A stretch of 64,000 nucleotides of DNA from a candidate division KSB1 bacterium (GTDB taxonomy: Bacteria > Zhuqueibacterota > Zhuqueibacteria > Zhuqueibacterales > Zhuqueibacteraceae). Numbering within the stretch: the first letter of the stretch is position 1; every line of letters starts with the position of its first letter. Made by a program: the position numbers and the translations under genes. This document shows, one piece after another, positions 54,841 through 63,600 of the stretch. Under the pieces are notes generated by a model. That model was not told the origin of the DNA. It saw nothing but the letters and a program-made list of their open reading frames with translations, and did not search any database. Location of the stretch: the NCBI GenBank assembly GCA_034506175.1, contig JAPDQB010000034.1:1-64000 (forward strand). Direction: 5' to 3'.

Positions 54841-55757
54841 GGCGCAAATCCTTCCATGGGCTGTTCGCCCGTAGAAGTTGCCGGAACAGATTCAGGCCCG
54901 GCTATTAGGCGGCGGTACAAATCCAACTGACTCGAGTATGTCGTCAACCGCAGCGTCATGCGGAAGAGCATATAAATTTGCTGCCAGATGAAAAGCATGA
55001 AAATGATCATGGCGTTTGGCGCTGAGAGGCTGTTGGCAACCGGATTGTAAACCACCAGCGCCGCGGCGCCAACGGCCAGCAACAAAAACGCCAGGCCAAA
55101 AGTTTGCAGAAAATTTCCGAAGGCGAATTTCAAGCCTTGCACAAGCGAAACGCGCATTTTTTGTTCGTCATTCAGCACGGTGTGAATTCGCGCATAATCG
55201 AGAGCCATCCCGAATAACAGAAAACCGAGCTGCCGCAATCCGACTTTGATCCAGCCACCCCAGTACGTGATGTTTTGGTACGGATCGCTGCCAAAGATCA
55301 AACGCTCCACGCCGCTTTCAAGATATTGCAGGCAGAAGAAAATGGCGAAAACCGGCACGCTCCACAATGTCAATCGCAGGAAGCGGCCAAAATATTTTGC
55401 GGCGTTGCTCCAAAAGAAAGTGGCCTGGTATTTCCCGTCTGCGGCAAAGGTGGCGAAGGCGCCGCCGGACAAAAACAGTGTGAAGAGCCAATTCGCTATC
55501 GGCACGATGAGGAGCAATCCCGTCAACGCCGGAACCACTTCTCCGCTGTGCTTAAAAAACTCGAACAAGAAATCCATGTCCAGCGGCCCGCCGAGCTTGG
55601 CGCCCATTTCGCTGTTGCCGATAAAATCACTCAACATCGCGCGCAGCGGCAGCATCAACAGCAGGCCGAAAAAAAGATTCGCCAAATAAAACACCAAAAT
55701 CAGACGCTTGTTCGCCCACACTTGGGCAAAACCGGTTTTCAGGCTGTTCCAAATCAT
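54831..55757 (-). CDS. multi-pass membrane protein of unknown function
   Basis: A 308-residue protein with about six membrane segments: LILVFYLANLFFGLLLMLPL, VVPALTGLLLIVPIANWLF, LTLWSVPVFAIFFCLQYL, QLGFLLFGMALDYARIHTV, FGLAFLLLAVGAAALVVY and AMIIFMLFIWQQIYMLFRMT. The C-terminal tail is soluble. The layout resembles DUF4013-type inner-membrane proteins common in FCB genomes. Its last codons overlap a trmH fragment, so the C-terminus may have been altered by that rearrangement. AAAGGAAC precedes ATG 55757. It lies 18 bp after the M1 peptidase gene. Confidence 0.7.
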   Translation of the reverse strand: MIWNSLKTGFAQVWANKRLILVFYLANLFFGLLLMLPLRAMLSDFIGNSEMGAKLGGPLDMDFLFEFFKHSGEVVPALTGLLLIVPIANWLFTLFLSGGAFATFAADGKYQATFFWSNAAKYFGRFLRLTLWSVPVFAIFFCLQYLESGVERLIFGSDPYQNITYWGGWIKVGLRQLGFLLFGMALDYARIHTVLNDEQKMRVSLVQGLKFAFGNFLQTFGLAFLLLAVGAAALVVYNPVANSLSAPNAMIIFMLFIWQQIYMLFRMTLRLTTYSSQLDLYRRLIAGPESVPATSTGEQPMEGFAPAA

Positions 55758-55775
55758 GGCTTTGTTCCTTTGAAC

Positions 55776-57800
55776 TCAGAAAATCTCATTGACGGCGGAA
55801 AACAAATTCATAAACTCCGGCTGGTCGAGAAAAAATTGCATCCAAAACAGCCAGCGTGCCGAGAATTTGTTGACGCCGAGGCTTGAGCCTTTCACCGCCT
55901 TGCTGTTGTTGGTGTAGTTGAGGTCGAGCGGGATTTTGTTTTCCGGGTCGACGGTCGCAGAAACCAGCTTATGGGGTTTGATGTAGGTAAATTTTTTCCA
56001 CAACGCCTGCCCGTCCCATTTCTCGCGCACCTTTTCGCCGTTGTCAAATGTGGCAACCATTTCCACCGGAAATTTGAAGGCGCCAAGCCGTCGAACGTGC
56101 ACGCCGCTTTCATACATTTTCGGCTTGCCCCTGGCGTCGGCAGAATCATCGGATGGATAGTTGTTGGCCATGCCCGTATCGGTTTTGGCGGCGGAAAAAT
56201 CGAAGTCATATCCTTCACCGGGCTTGATCTCACGGGTGAAAACACGGTCAACGCTGTAATCAAGCGTTGCATTGGAAAAGAGCGCTTGATCAAAAAACCA
56301 ATTCAAATTTTGGCCGGCCACGTCGTTGACAACATCGATAAAATCCTGCGTCTTGGGGTGCTTGAAGCGCCACCGCTCGACGTAAGCGCGCATGACCTGC
56401 TGCATTTTTTCTTGGCCGAGATGGTTTTGCAGCGTCGTCAACAACACCCCGGGCTTGGCATAAGAATTCGTGCTCCAACTCCCCTGCGAATAATACTCCC
56501 AGGCTTTGCGCACCGTCGGATCGAAGTCGGCGTTAAAAAGATATTGGCCGCGATGAAGCTGCAAGCCATTGAGCTTGATGCCGAAAAAATTGATCACGTC
56601 GCCGGCCGGGCCGTACTTGTCGTTCATGATTTGAATTTCGGTGTAGGTGTTGATGCCCTCATCCATCCAGCTTTCTTCAAACTCATTCGAAGCAAGCAGA
56701 TGATACCAAAAGTTATGGCCGAACTCGTGAATGATCACTGCTTCGACGCCGCGAATGCCCTCCGGCAAGCCATAAGCCGTGCCGGCAGTGATCAGCGTCG
56801 GATACTCCATGCCGCCCGATCCGCCGGCGCCACGGCGCGGATCGACGACGGTGAGATTCGGAAACGGATAATCGCCGTACCAATTTTGAAAATATTCCAC
56901 TGCCGCCTTGGCCGCTTCGAGATGGCGCAGGCCTTGATAAGCGCGGTCGCGCTGCATCAACACCCGAATGTAAACGTCTTGTGCCTTGCCGGTAAATTCG
57001 ACAAAATCCGGGCTCGTCGTCCAGGCAAAATCATGCACGTCTTCGGCGTGATAGAAATGCGTCGCCGTGCCGTCGCCGTTATTTTTCACTTCAACCTGCA
57101 GGCCGGTGGCGCCAACAATATTCTTTTCCGGCACAGTCATCCGAACATTGTACACGCCGTAGTCGGCGAAAAATTCCGAGTTGGCGTGAAATTGATGGCA
57201 GTTCCATTTGCCATCCATATAAACGCCGATCTTCGGAAACCATTGGCCGACAAAGAAATATTCTTTCTTGGCGCCGGTGCGCGCAAACGGCGGCTGCGGC
57301 AGTTTGGCGGTGAAATCGATGTGAACAACAATGGAATCGCCGGGCCGAAGCGGTTGCGTGAGCGGGAGACGGAATACGGTTTTGTCATCGGGATTGCCGT
57401 CGTCGGGTTGAATAAATTCCATGCGGCTGGTCAAATCTTCGCCGGAAGCGAGTGTAATCTTGTCGACGTCGATGAACCCCCAGCCGTCCTTGTCGATTTT
57501 ATTGCCGCGGCTGACCCCGCCGGATTCTTTCATGAACGTCGACCGGCTGTTCCGAAAGGCGTTGAGATAAAGATGGAACTGCAATTCAGCAATACTGTCA
57601 TTAGATTGATTATGCCATGTCAACGTTTCGCTGCCGTGCAGCATTCTTTTCTCGGCGTCGAGCCGCACGTCGATGTCGTAGTTGGCAATGCGCGGGCTGA
57701 GCGGCTTGGAAAAAATAACCGGTTGCGCCAGAGCAGGCGCGCCGCTGAGGGCGAGCAATCCCAGCGCGATCATCTTGCCAGGACGAAGGTTTTTCGGCAT
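55776..57800 (-). CDS. secreted M1-family zinc metallopeptidase
   Basis: A 674-residue aminopeptidase-type protein. The signal peptide is MIALGLLALSGAPALAQ. The N-terminal beta domain includes NYDIDVRLDAEKRMLHGSET. The exopeptidase signature appears as GSGGMEYPTLITAG. The zinc motif is HEFGHNFWYHLLASNEFEE with the third ligand in the following SWMDEGINTYTE. It lacks the long ERAP-type C-terminus and is like periplasmic M1 proteins that trim peptides. ATG 57800 with GAGGGAG upstream is chosen over an ATG 33 bp earlier. It is divergent from the GT39 gene. Confidence 0.93.
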   Translation of the reverse strand: MPKNLRPGKMIALGLLALSGAPALAQPVIFSKPLSPRIANYDIDVRLDAEKRMLHGSETLTWHNQSNDSIAELQFHLYLNAFRNSRSTFMKESGGVSRGNKIDKDGWGFIDVDKITLASGEDLTSRMEFIQPDDGNPDDKTVFRLPLTQPLRPGDSIVVHIDFTAKLPQPPFARTGAKKEYFFVGQWFPKIGVYMDGKWNCHQFHANSEFFADYGVYNVRMTVPEKNIVGATGLQVEVKNNGDGTATHFYHAEDVHDFAWTTSPDFVEFTGKAQDVYIRVLMQRDRAYQGLRHLEAAKAAVEYFQNWYGDYPFPNLTVVDPRRGAGGSGGMEYPTLITAGTAYGLPEGIRGVEAVIIHEFGHNFWYHLLASNEFEESWMDEGINTYTEIQIMNDKYGPAGDVINFFGIKLNGLQLHRGQYLFNADFDPTVRKAWEYYSQGSWSTNSYAKPGVLLTTLQNHLGQEKMQQVMRAYVERWRFKHPKTQDFIDVVNDVAGQNLNWFFDQALFSNATLDYSVDRVFTREIKPGEGYDFDFSAAKTDTGMANNYPSDDSADARGKPKMYESGVHVRRLGAFKFPVEMVATFDNGEKVREKWDGQALWKKFTYIKPHKLVSATVDPENKIPLDLNYTNNSKAVKGSSLGVNKFSARWLFWMQFFLDQPEFMNLFSAVNEIF

Positions 57801-57974
57801 GTTCTCCCTCTCAGAAAAGTTGGTTCTTAACAAGTCAAAACTCGTTGTGGATATATAGAGAAATTTTTCTCGTCATGCAAGCCTTATTTTCACCGTCCGG
57901 CTTTAGGTTAACGCACGCCATCCGCAACTGCAAAATTTGTGGGTAAGCTTTAGCAAAGATAATCAGGAAAACAC

Positions 57975-59567
57975 ATGACAGCATCCAAACTCGCCGGCCT
58001 GCTGCTGGCGTTTACTCTTGTGGCAGCAGCGGCGCTGCGGATTTATGGAACCGCCGCGAAGGACACTTTTTCCGAAGACGAAAACTTTTCGCTTTTATAT
58101 GCAACCGGCCACGCGAGTGAATACTACGACATGCTCGAGGAAAAACCTCCGTTCGGCGTCTGGGTTCCGGCGGCGGAATGGAAAAAATTCACCCGACCCG
58201 ACCGGCTGTTTTGTTTCAGCAAGATCACCCGCGACATGGCGTTCTTCGATATTCATCCGCCGTTTTATTTCTGGTTTTTACACGTGTGGGCTTTTATCGC
58301 GGGCGTCAATTTATGGACCGGGCTGGGGCTGAATCTTTTGATCAGTTCCACCGCGATTTTGAGCCTGTATGGCTTGGGCCGCTATGTTTTAGGCAGCTCC
58401 GTCGAGGCCGCACTGGCGGCGTGCGTCTGGGCGCTCAGCCCCGCGGTGTTTCAAATGTCTTTTGAGGCGCGGCAATATGACATGCTGATTCTGATAACGA
58501 TTCTCTTTGTCTGGCAATTTCTTCGTTGCATTGAGGTCAACCGCGCGCCGCGATGGTTCGATTTCATTCTGATGGCCGCCGTCACCACCGCCGGCGCGTT
58601 GACGCATTTTCATTTCTCGATTTTGGTCGGCGGCTGCGGTTTCTACGCGCTCGCCAAACTTTGGCGCGAGCAAAAAATTCGCCTCGCCACCGTGTCCGGC
58701 GCCGTGCTGTTGGGATACCTCATCTTCTTTGTGATTACGCCGAATTTCTACCGCTCCTTTGCAAATGCCGGCGAAACGCTGAACGTCTTCAGTCACGAGG
58801 CGCTGCTGATTCGCGCTGAAAACATTGTGAACTCCTGCCGGCAATTTTTTCAGAATCCGCTGCCGTTTGTGTCCATTCGCCATACGCTGGCAATTTTGTT
58901 TGTTGCCGTTGGCATTCTGGCCTATCGCAAAAGCCCGGCCATGCTGCTCGAGCATGTTCGCGATACAAATTGGACCGGCGTTCATATTCTATATTTTGGA
59001 TGGTGGATGATCGGCGTTCTGATTGCGCTTTATCTCGCATTTCTAACGCCGGTGCAATCCATGCTGCCCAAACATCTCGGCATGGCCTGGCCGTTCTTTG
59101 CTTTTCTGCCGGTGTTCATCTTGCGCCTGTTCCCGAAATATAAAAATCATCTCGCCGCCATCGGCTGTGTTTTGGCGTTGTTGCCGGGCATCAACGGCGC
59201 AAAAGCATTTCGGGAGTATCTCATTACCCAACCGAATCCCTCTACGATTTTAGCGCAGGCACCAGCCGTGGTGATGGACAATGTTTCCATCGGTTATGTG
59301 CCGCGCGTGTTGTGGAAACTGGCGGACGACACCCCGGTGTTCATCGCCAGCCGCAGCTATCTGTTGCAGCATCAAGCGCAGTGGCTCGATCGCCTGGGCG
59401 GCGGTGCGGTTTATATCAGCATTCATTCCGCCGAGCATTTTGCCGGCAACGCCAAGGGCGGGCGGGAGCAGCTTTATGAGCTGATCAATCGGAACTGGGA
59501 AAACGATTTTATGAAAGACGCCGTCTGGGGCTTTGGTGATGCCATGATCTTGCAAAAGGAACGATAA
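57975..59567 (+). CDS. GT39-family (ArnT/PMT-like) membrane glycosyltransferase
   Basis: A 530-residue polytopic membrane protein. It starts SKLAGLLLAFTLVAAAALRI with TFSEDENFSLLY in the first periplasmic loop, matching the acidic DE catalytic motif. About 11 further hydrophobic segments follow, including DIHPPFYFWFLHVWAFIAG (the family HPPxY/F motif) and LAACVWALSPAVFQMSF with EARQYDML. These enzymes move a sugar from a lipid carrier to lipid A, protein or another acceptor; the acceptor is unknown here. It is divergent from the M1 peptidase gene across about 175 bp that must hold both promoters. Confidence 0.88.
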   Translation: MTASKLAGLLLAFTLVAAAALRIYGTAAKDTFSEDENFSLLYATGHASEYYDMLEEKPPFGVWVPAAEWKKFTRPDRLFCFSKITRDMAFFDIHPPFYFWFLHVWAFIAGVNLWTGLGLNLLISSTAILSLYGLGRYVLGSSVEAALAACVWALSPAVFQMSFEARQYDMLILITILFVWQFLRCIEVNRAPRWFDFILMAAVTTAGALTHFHFSILVGGCGFYALAKLWREQKIRLATVSGAVLLGYLIFFVITPNFYRSFANAGETLNVFSHEALLIRAENIVNSCRQFFQNPLPFVSIRHTLAILFVAVGILAYRKSPAMLLEHVRDTNWTGVHILYFGWWMIGVLIALYLAFLTPVQSMLPKHLGMAWPFFAFLPVFILRLFPKYKNHLAAIGCVLALLPGINGAKAFREYLITQPNPSTILAQAPAVVMDNVSIGYVPRVLWKLADDTPVFIASRSYLLQHQAQWLDRLGGGAVYISIHSAEHFAGNAKGGREQLYELINRNWENDFMKDAVWGFGDAMILQKER

Positions 59568-59672
59568 CGTTTTCTGTCCGGGCAAACTGGATTTCACTGA
59601 AGCTTGGTGAAAGAGACATCCAGCCCTCTGAATAAGCTCCGATTACCGGGGGAGCCGCCAAGTGAGCGCTGC

Positions 59673-60068
59673 TTACATGATCATCGGGTTGCACTCGATC
59701 ACGATGACGGTATAAATCTGTTTTAGTCTTTCAATTTCCTCCTGCTCGCGCTGCCGGATCTCGTCGTAATTATACGGTGGGTTGCCAAAACAGGCGACTC
59801 TGAAAAAGCGGATTTCCCGCTTGTTGCCGTCGACCAGCCTGCCGTCAACGCAATCCGCCTGCAACTCGAGCAGCTTTTCCTGCACGGAAACATTTTTGTC
59901 TCCATACGACACGATGTCATCGGCTTTGACATCGTTGGGGAGGCAACCAAATTGTTTGCTGGCAGCGGTTTGCACGATTTTGCCGGATGGGGGCTTTTTC
60001 TGATTCGTTGGACAACAAGCCGCGAGTGAAATCAGCAGGGCGGACGGGACGACGATAAAAACTTTCAT
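59673..60068 (-). CDS. small lipoprotein of unknown function
   Basis: A 131-residue lipoprotein. The signal VPSALLISLAAC ends in a lipobox (LAAC). The mature part has a few cysteines (FGCLPND; LQADCVDGRLVDG; RVACFGN) and ends in a charged helix (IRQREQEEIERLKQIYTVIV). No family was recognised. It converges on the GT39 gene. The 5-prime region to 60170 is AT-rich and gene-free. Confidence 0.6.
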   Translation of the reverse strand: MKVFIVVPSALLISLAACCPTNQKKPPSGKIVQTAASKQFGCLPNDVKADDIVSYGDKNVSVQEKLLELQADCVDGRLVDGNKREIRFFRVACFGNPPYNYDEIRQREQEEIERLKQIYTVIVIECNPMIM

Positions 60069-60237
60069 CAGTGCTCAATATAAAAAAGATCGTTACAGGA
60101 TGACGTGATAAAGTTACTTTTACACAAAACATTGCCAAATTACAACACAAAACAATATAATAAAATTTTTGAATAATGCAACTTGCATTCATCAAAATTT
60201 CACAGTACATTGAAAGCAGTGAATTGTTTCGCAGTAA

Positions 60238-60270
60238 AATTGACCGGTCACTTCGAGTGACCGGTCAATT
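60238..60270. repeat. perfect 15-bp-arm hairpin
   Basis: AATTGACCGGTCACT and AGTGACCGGTCAATT flank a TCG loop with no mismatch. The site is palindromic, so it could be a protein-binding site or an RNA hairpin. No T-run follows on either strand, which argues against a simple terminator. Confidence 0.8.
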
Positions 60271-60321
60271 CAACAAGCACAATATCATGAAGCAAAAAAG
60301 CCGGCTTTTGTTCATCGCGTC

Positions 60322-60558
60322 GTGGCTGGTGCTGCAGTTGCGGTGGTCGCTTATTTTTCTGCAGAAATCGCTGTCGAACGCCGGGGCGACGCGCTGGTGG
60401 GCCAAACCCGGGATTATTCTTTATACTCGCCGGCAGAAGCGCTTTCCGCTTGGTTGTTGGAGTTTCGACGAAAACCGGCAGGCCTACATTTATTCCGACC
60501 CCTCCATCGAATCAATGCGCGTTTGTTTCATGCCGGAATTGTCCCGCAATTAAAATAA
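60322..60558 (+). CDS. possible small protein or gene tail (uncertain)
   Basis: One frame reads protein-like (AGAAVAVVAYFSAEIAVERR, YSLYSPAEALSAWLLEFRRK, ARLFHAGIVPQLK) but its only start is a GTG without a ribosome-binding site. The overlapping frame from ATG 60287 to 60553 also stays open. The region ends at a strong terminator, which supports some transcribed gene. It may be the remains of a longer gene. The frame is not certain. Confidence 0.3.
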   Translation: MAGAAVAVVAYFSAEIAVERRGDALVGQTRDYSLYSPAEALSAWLLEFRRKPAGLHLFRPLHRINARLFHAGIVPQLK

Positions 60559-60597
60559 AAGGGCAGGCCGTGAGATCGGCCTGCCCTTTTATTTTTC
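60557..60597 (+). terminator. Rho-independent terminator
   Basis: The stem AAAAGGGCAGGCCG/CGGCCTGCCCTTTT with a TGAGAT loop is followed by ATTTTT. A-runs on the other side make it potentially bidirectional. Confidence 0.9.
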
Positions 60598-60600
60598 CAA

Positions 60601-60651
60601 ACCGTAAAACGTAACAGCTAATCGGTAATCGTTACTTTTACGTTTTACGGT
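60601..60651 (-). terminator. inverted repeat after the FN3 gene
   Basis: ACCGTAAAACGTAA and TTACGTTTTACGGT-type arms form a stem about 13 bp long directly after the stop of the large fibronectin gene. No long T-run follows, so it may be a processing hairpin; the terminator at 60557-60597 could act as the real stop for this transcript. Confidence 0.5.
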
Positions 60652-60652
60652 C

Positions 60653-63600
60653 CTACTTCGCCAGCACCATCCGCCGCGTTTGCGTCACATTGCCCGTTTT
60701 CAAAACCGCGTAGTAAGTGCCGCTCGGCAGTTTACGCGCGTGGAATTTCACGCTGTGAACGCCGCGATCTTGATAACCATTCACCAGGGTTGCGACTTCC
60801 TGGCCGGTCATGTTGATCACTTTCAGCGTCACGTGCGCGGCTTCCGGCAGCGAATACGAGATCGTTGTGGAAGGATTGAACGGGTTCGGATAGTTTTGCG
60901 CCAGCGCAATGGTCTCCGGCACGATCACCTCACTCTGTGCAGTCTGGCCGGCAGCTTTGGTCACACCGCCGTAAACTTCAAAATCTGCGACGCGATAATT
61001 TCCTTTGTTGTTTTTCTTCATGTACAAGCGAACGTAACGAGCCGCCACCGCCGTGAACGTCGCCGTCTGGGTTCCGGCGGCGCCGGCGTTGTTGGTGTGA
61101 ACCGTCGTCCAGTTCGTGCCGTCATTAGAAACCTGCACCTCAAATTCATTGGCGAAATAAGTTTGATACCAATTGATGACGACACGGCCAATGGTGATTG
61201 GAATGCTGGGATGCAATTCCACCCGGAACCACTGGATGGCGGTCGCGGCGTTGACCGGACCGCTGCGCCAGAAGGTGGTCAAGCTGCCGTCTACGGCGCG
61301 GCTGGTGGCACTCATGGTGTCGGTGCTGGAGGCGGTGGCCGGCTTGTTCAGCGCGAAATTGGAACCGCTCGAAGGCGTCGCGCTGGCTTCATTCGAATAT
61401 CCGGAATTGCCGCCGGTGTTGAAGGCGCGGACGCGATAAAAGTACGTCACGCCGTCGGTCAAACCGGTGTTGGAGAAGCTGGTGATATTCGACCCAACCG
61501 TCGCAATCTGCGCGAACGTTCCGGTGGCGCCGTCTTTGCGCTCAATCTTGAAACCATCCTCGTCATTGGAGTTGTCGGTCCAAGCCAGATTGACCTGATT
61601 GCTGCCGGCGACGGTGGTGGTCAAGCTTGACGGCGCCGAAGCCGGCGGATTCGGCAGCGTCGTGGCGTTCGCTTCGTTGGAGTAATCCGAAAAGCCGCCG
61701 GTGTTGAGGCCGCGCACGCGGTAGAAATACGCCGTGTTCGCGGTCAGGTTCGAATCAGCGTAAACCTGCACGTTCGCAGCGACGGTGCCGATTTCCGCGT
61801 AGGTCCCGGCGGCGCCGGTTTTACGCTCGACCTTGAAGGCGGTTTCGTTGTTGGAATTATCCGTCCAAGCCAAATTGATCCTGATCTGGCTCACCGGCGT
61901 GGCCGTCAAGGCACTCGGCGCCGCCGGCGGATTCGGCAGCGTCGTCGCATTCGCTTCGTTGGATGGCGAACTGCCGCCGCTATTGAACGCGCGCACGCGA
62001 TAGAAATATTGGGTGTTGGCGCTCAAGCCGTTGTCAGAATAAGCATTCACATCGGGCCCGAGGGTGGCGACTTCGGCATACGTTCCCGCCGCGCCGGTCT
62101 TGCGATCGACCTTGAAGCCGTTTTCGGTGGTCGCGTTATCCGTCCACGCCAGATTGATTTGCGTCTGGCTCACGGCGGCGGCAGTCAAGTTGCTTGGCGC
62201 CGCCGGTGGATTCGGAAACGTCGTTGAGGTCGAGGTGTTGGAATAGGCGGAATTGCCTCCGGCATTGAACGCGCGCACGCGATAGGTATAAGACGTCATC
62301 GTGCTCAAGCCGGTGTTGGAATAGCTCGTCACATTCGGCCCGACCGTGGCAATCTGCACAAACGTAAGCCCGGAGCTGAGCTTGCTCTCGATTTTGAAAC
62401 CTTGTTCGTTGGCGGAGTTATCCGTCCAACTGAGGTCGATCTGCGAATTGCTCACCGCTGTGGCTGCCAAGTCGCTCGGCGCCGCCGGCGGATCCGGCAG
62501 GGTCGTCGCATTCGCTTCGTTGGAATAAGCCGAGTGGCCGGTGGTGCTGGAAGCGCGCACACGATAGAAATACTGGGTGCCCGGATCCAAACCCGTGCTC
62601 GAATAGCTCGTCACGTTGGCACCGACCGAGTCAATTTCCTCATACGCGCCGCCGGCGCCAAGCTTGGCTTCGATTCTGAAGCTTATCTCGTCACTGGAAT
62701 TATCCGTCCAGGCCAGATTGATCTGGGTATTGCTGATCGCCGTTGCCGTCAAGCCGCTCGGCGGCGCGGGTAAATCGGCTGGCGTCGTCGCATTCGCCTC
62801 GTTGGAGTAAGCCGAATGGCCGCCGGCGTTGGAAGCGCGCACGCGGTAGAAATACGTCGTGTTTGCGGTCAAACCCGAGTCGACGTAACTGGTCACGTTC
62901 GCGCCGACCGAAGCGATCTCCGCATACGTGCCGCCGGTTAGTTTACGCTCGATCCTGAAACTGCTTTCGTTGTTCGAGTTGTCCGCCCAACTGAGAGTGA
63001 TTTTCACATTGCTCAGCGCTGTGGCGGTCAAGTTTCCCGGCGCCGTAGGCGGATTGGGCAGTGTCGTGGCGTTCGCTTCGTTGGAATAGGCCGAATGGCC
63101 GCCGTTGTTGAAAGCGCGCACGCGATAGAAATATTCCGTGCCAGCTGCCAGGCCCGTATTGGAAAAATTCGTGACATTCGCGCCAACCGTCGCAATCTCG
63201 GCATACGTCCCTGCAGCACCAATCTTGCTCTCGATCTTGAAGCCGTCCTCATTGCCGGCATTATCGCTCCACGCGAGATCGATTTGCGTCTGGCTGATCG
63301 CCGTTGCCGTCAAGCTGCTCGGCGCGGCCGGTGGATTCGGCAGCGTCGTGGCATTCGCTTCATTGGAATAAGCCGAATGGCCGCCGTTGTTGAAAGCGCG
63401 CACGCGATAGAAATATTCCGTGCCAGCTGCCAGGCCCGTATTGGAAAAATTCGTGACATTCGCGCCAACCGTCGCAATCTCGGCATACGTCCCTGCAGCC
63501 CCAATCTTGCTCTCGATCTTGAAGCCGTCCTCATTGCCGGCATTATCGCTCCACGCGAGATCGATTTGCGTCTGGCTGATCGCCGTTGCCGTCAAGCTGC

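Noticed and set aside
55971..57830. 619-codon open frame antisense to the M1 peptidase
   Set aside because: It mirrors the M1 gene; the sense strand carries HExxH and a signal peptide, and the antisense product is Arg/His-rich without motifs.
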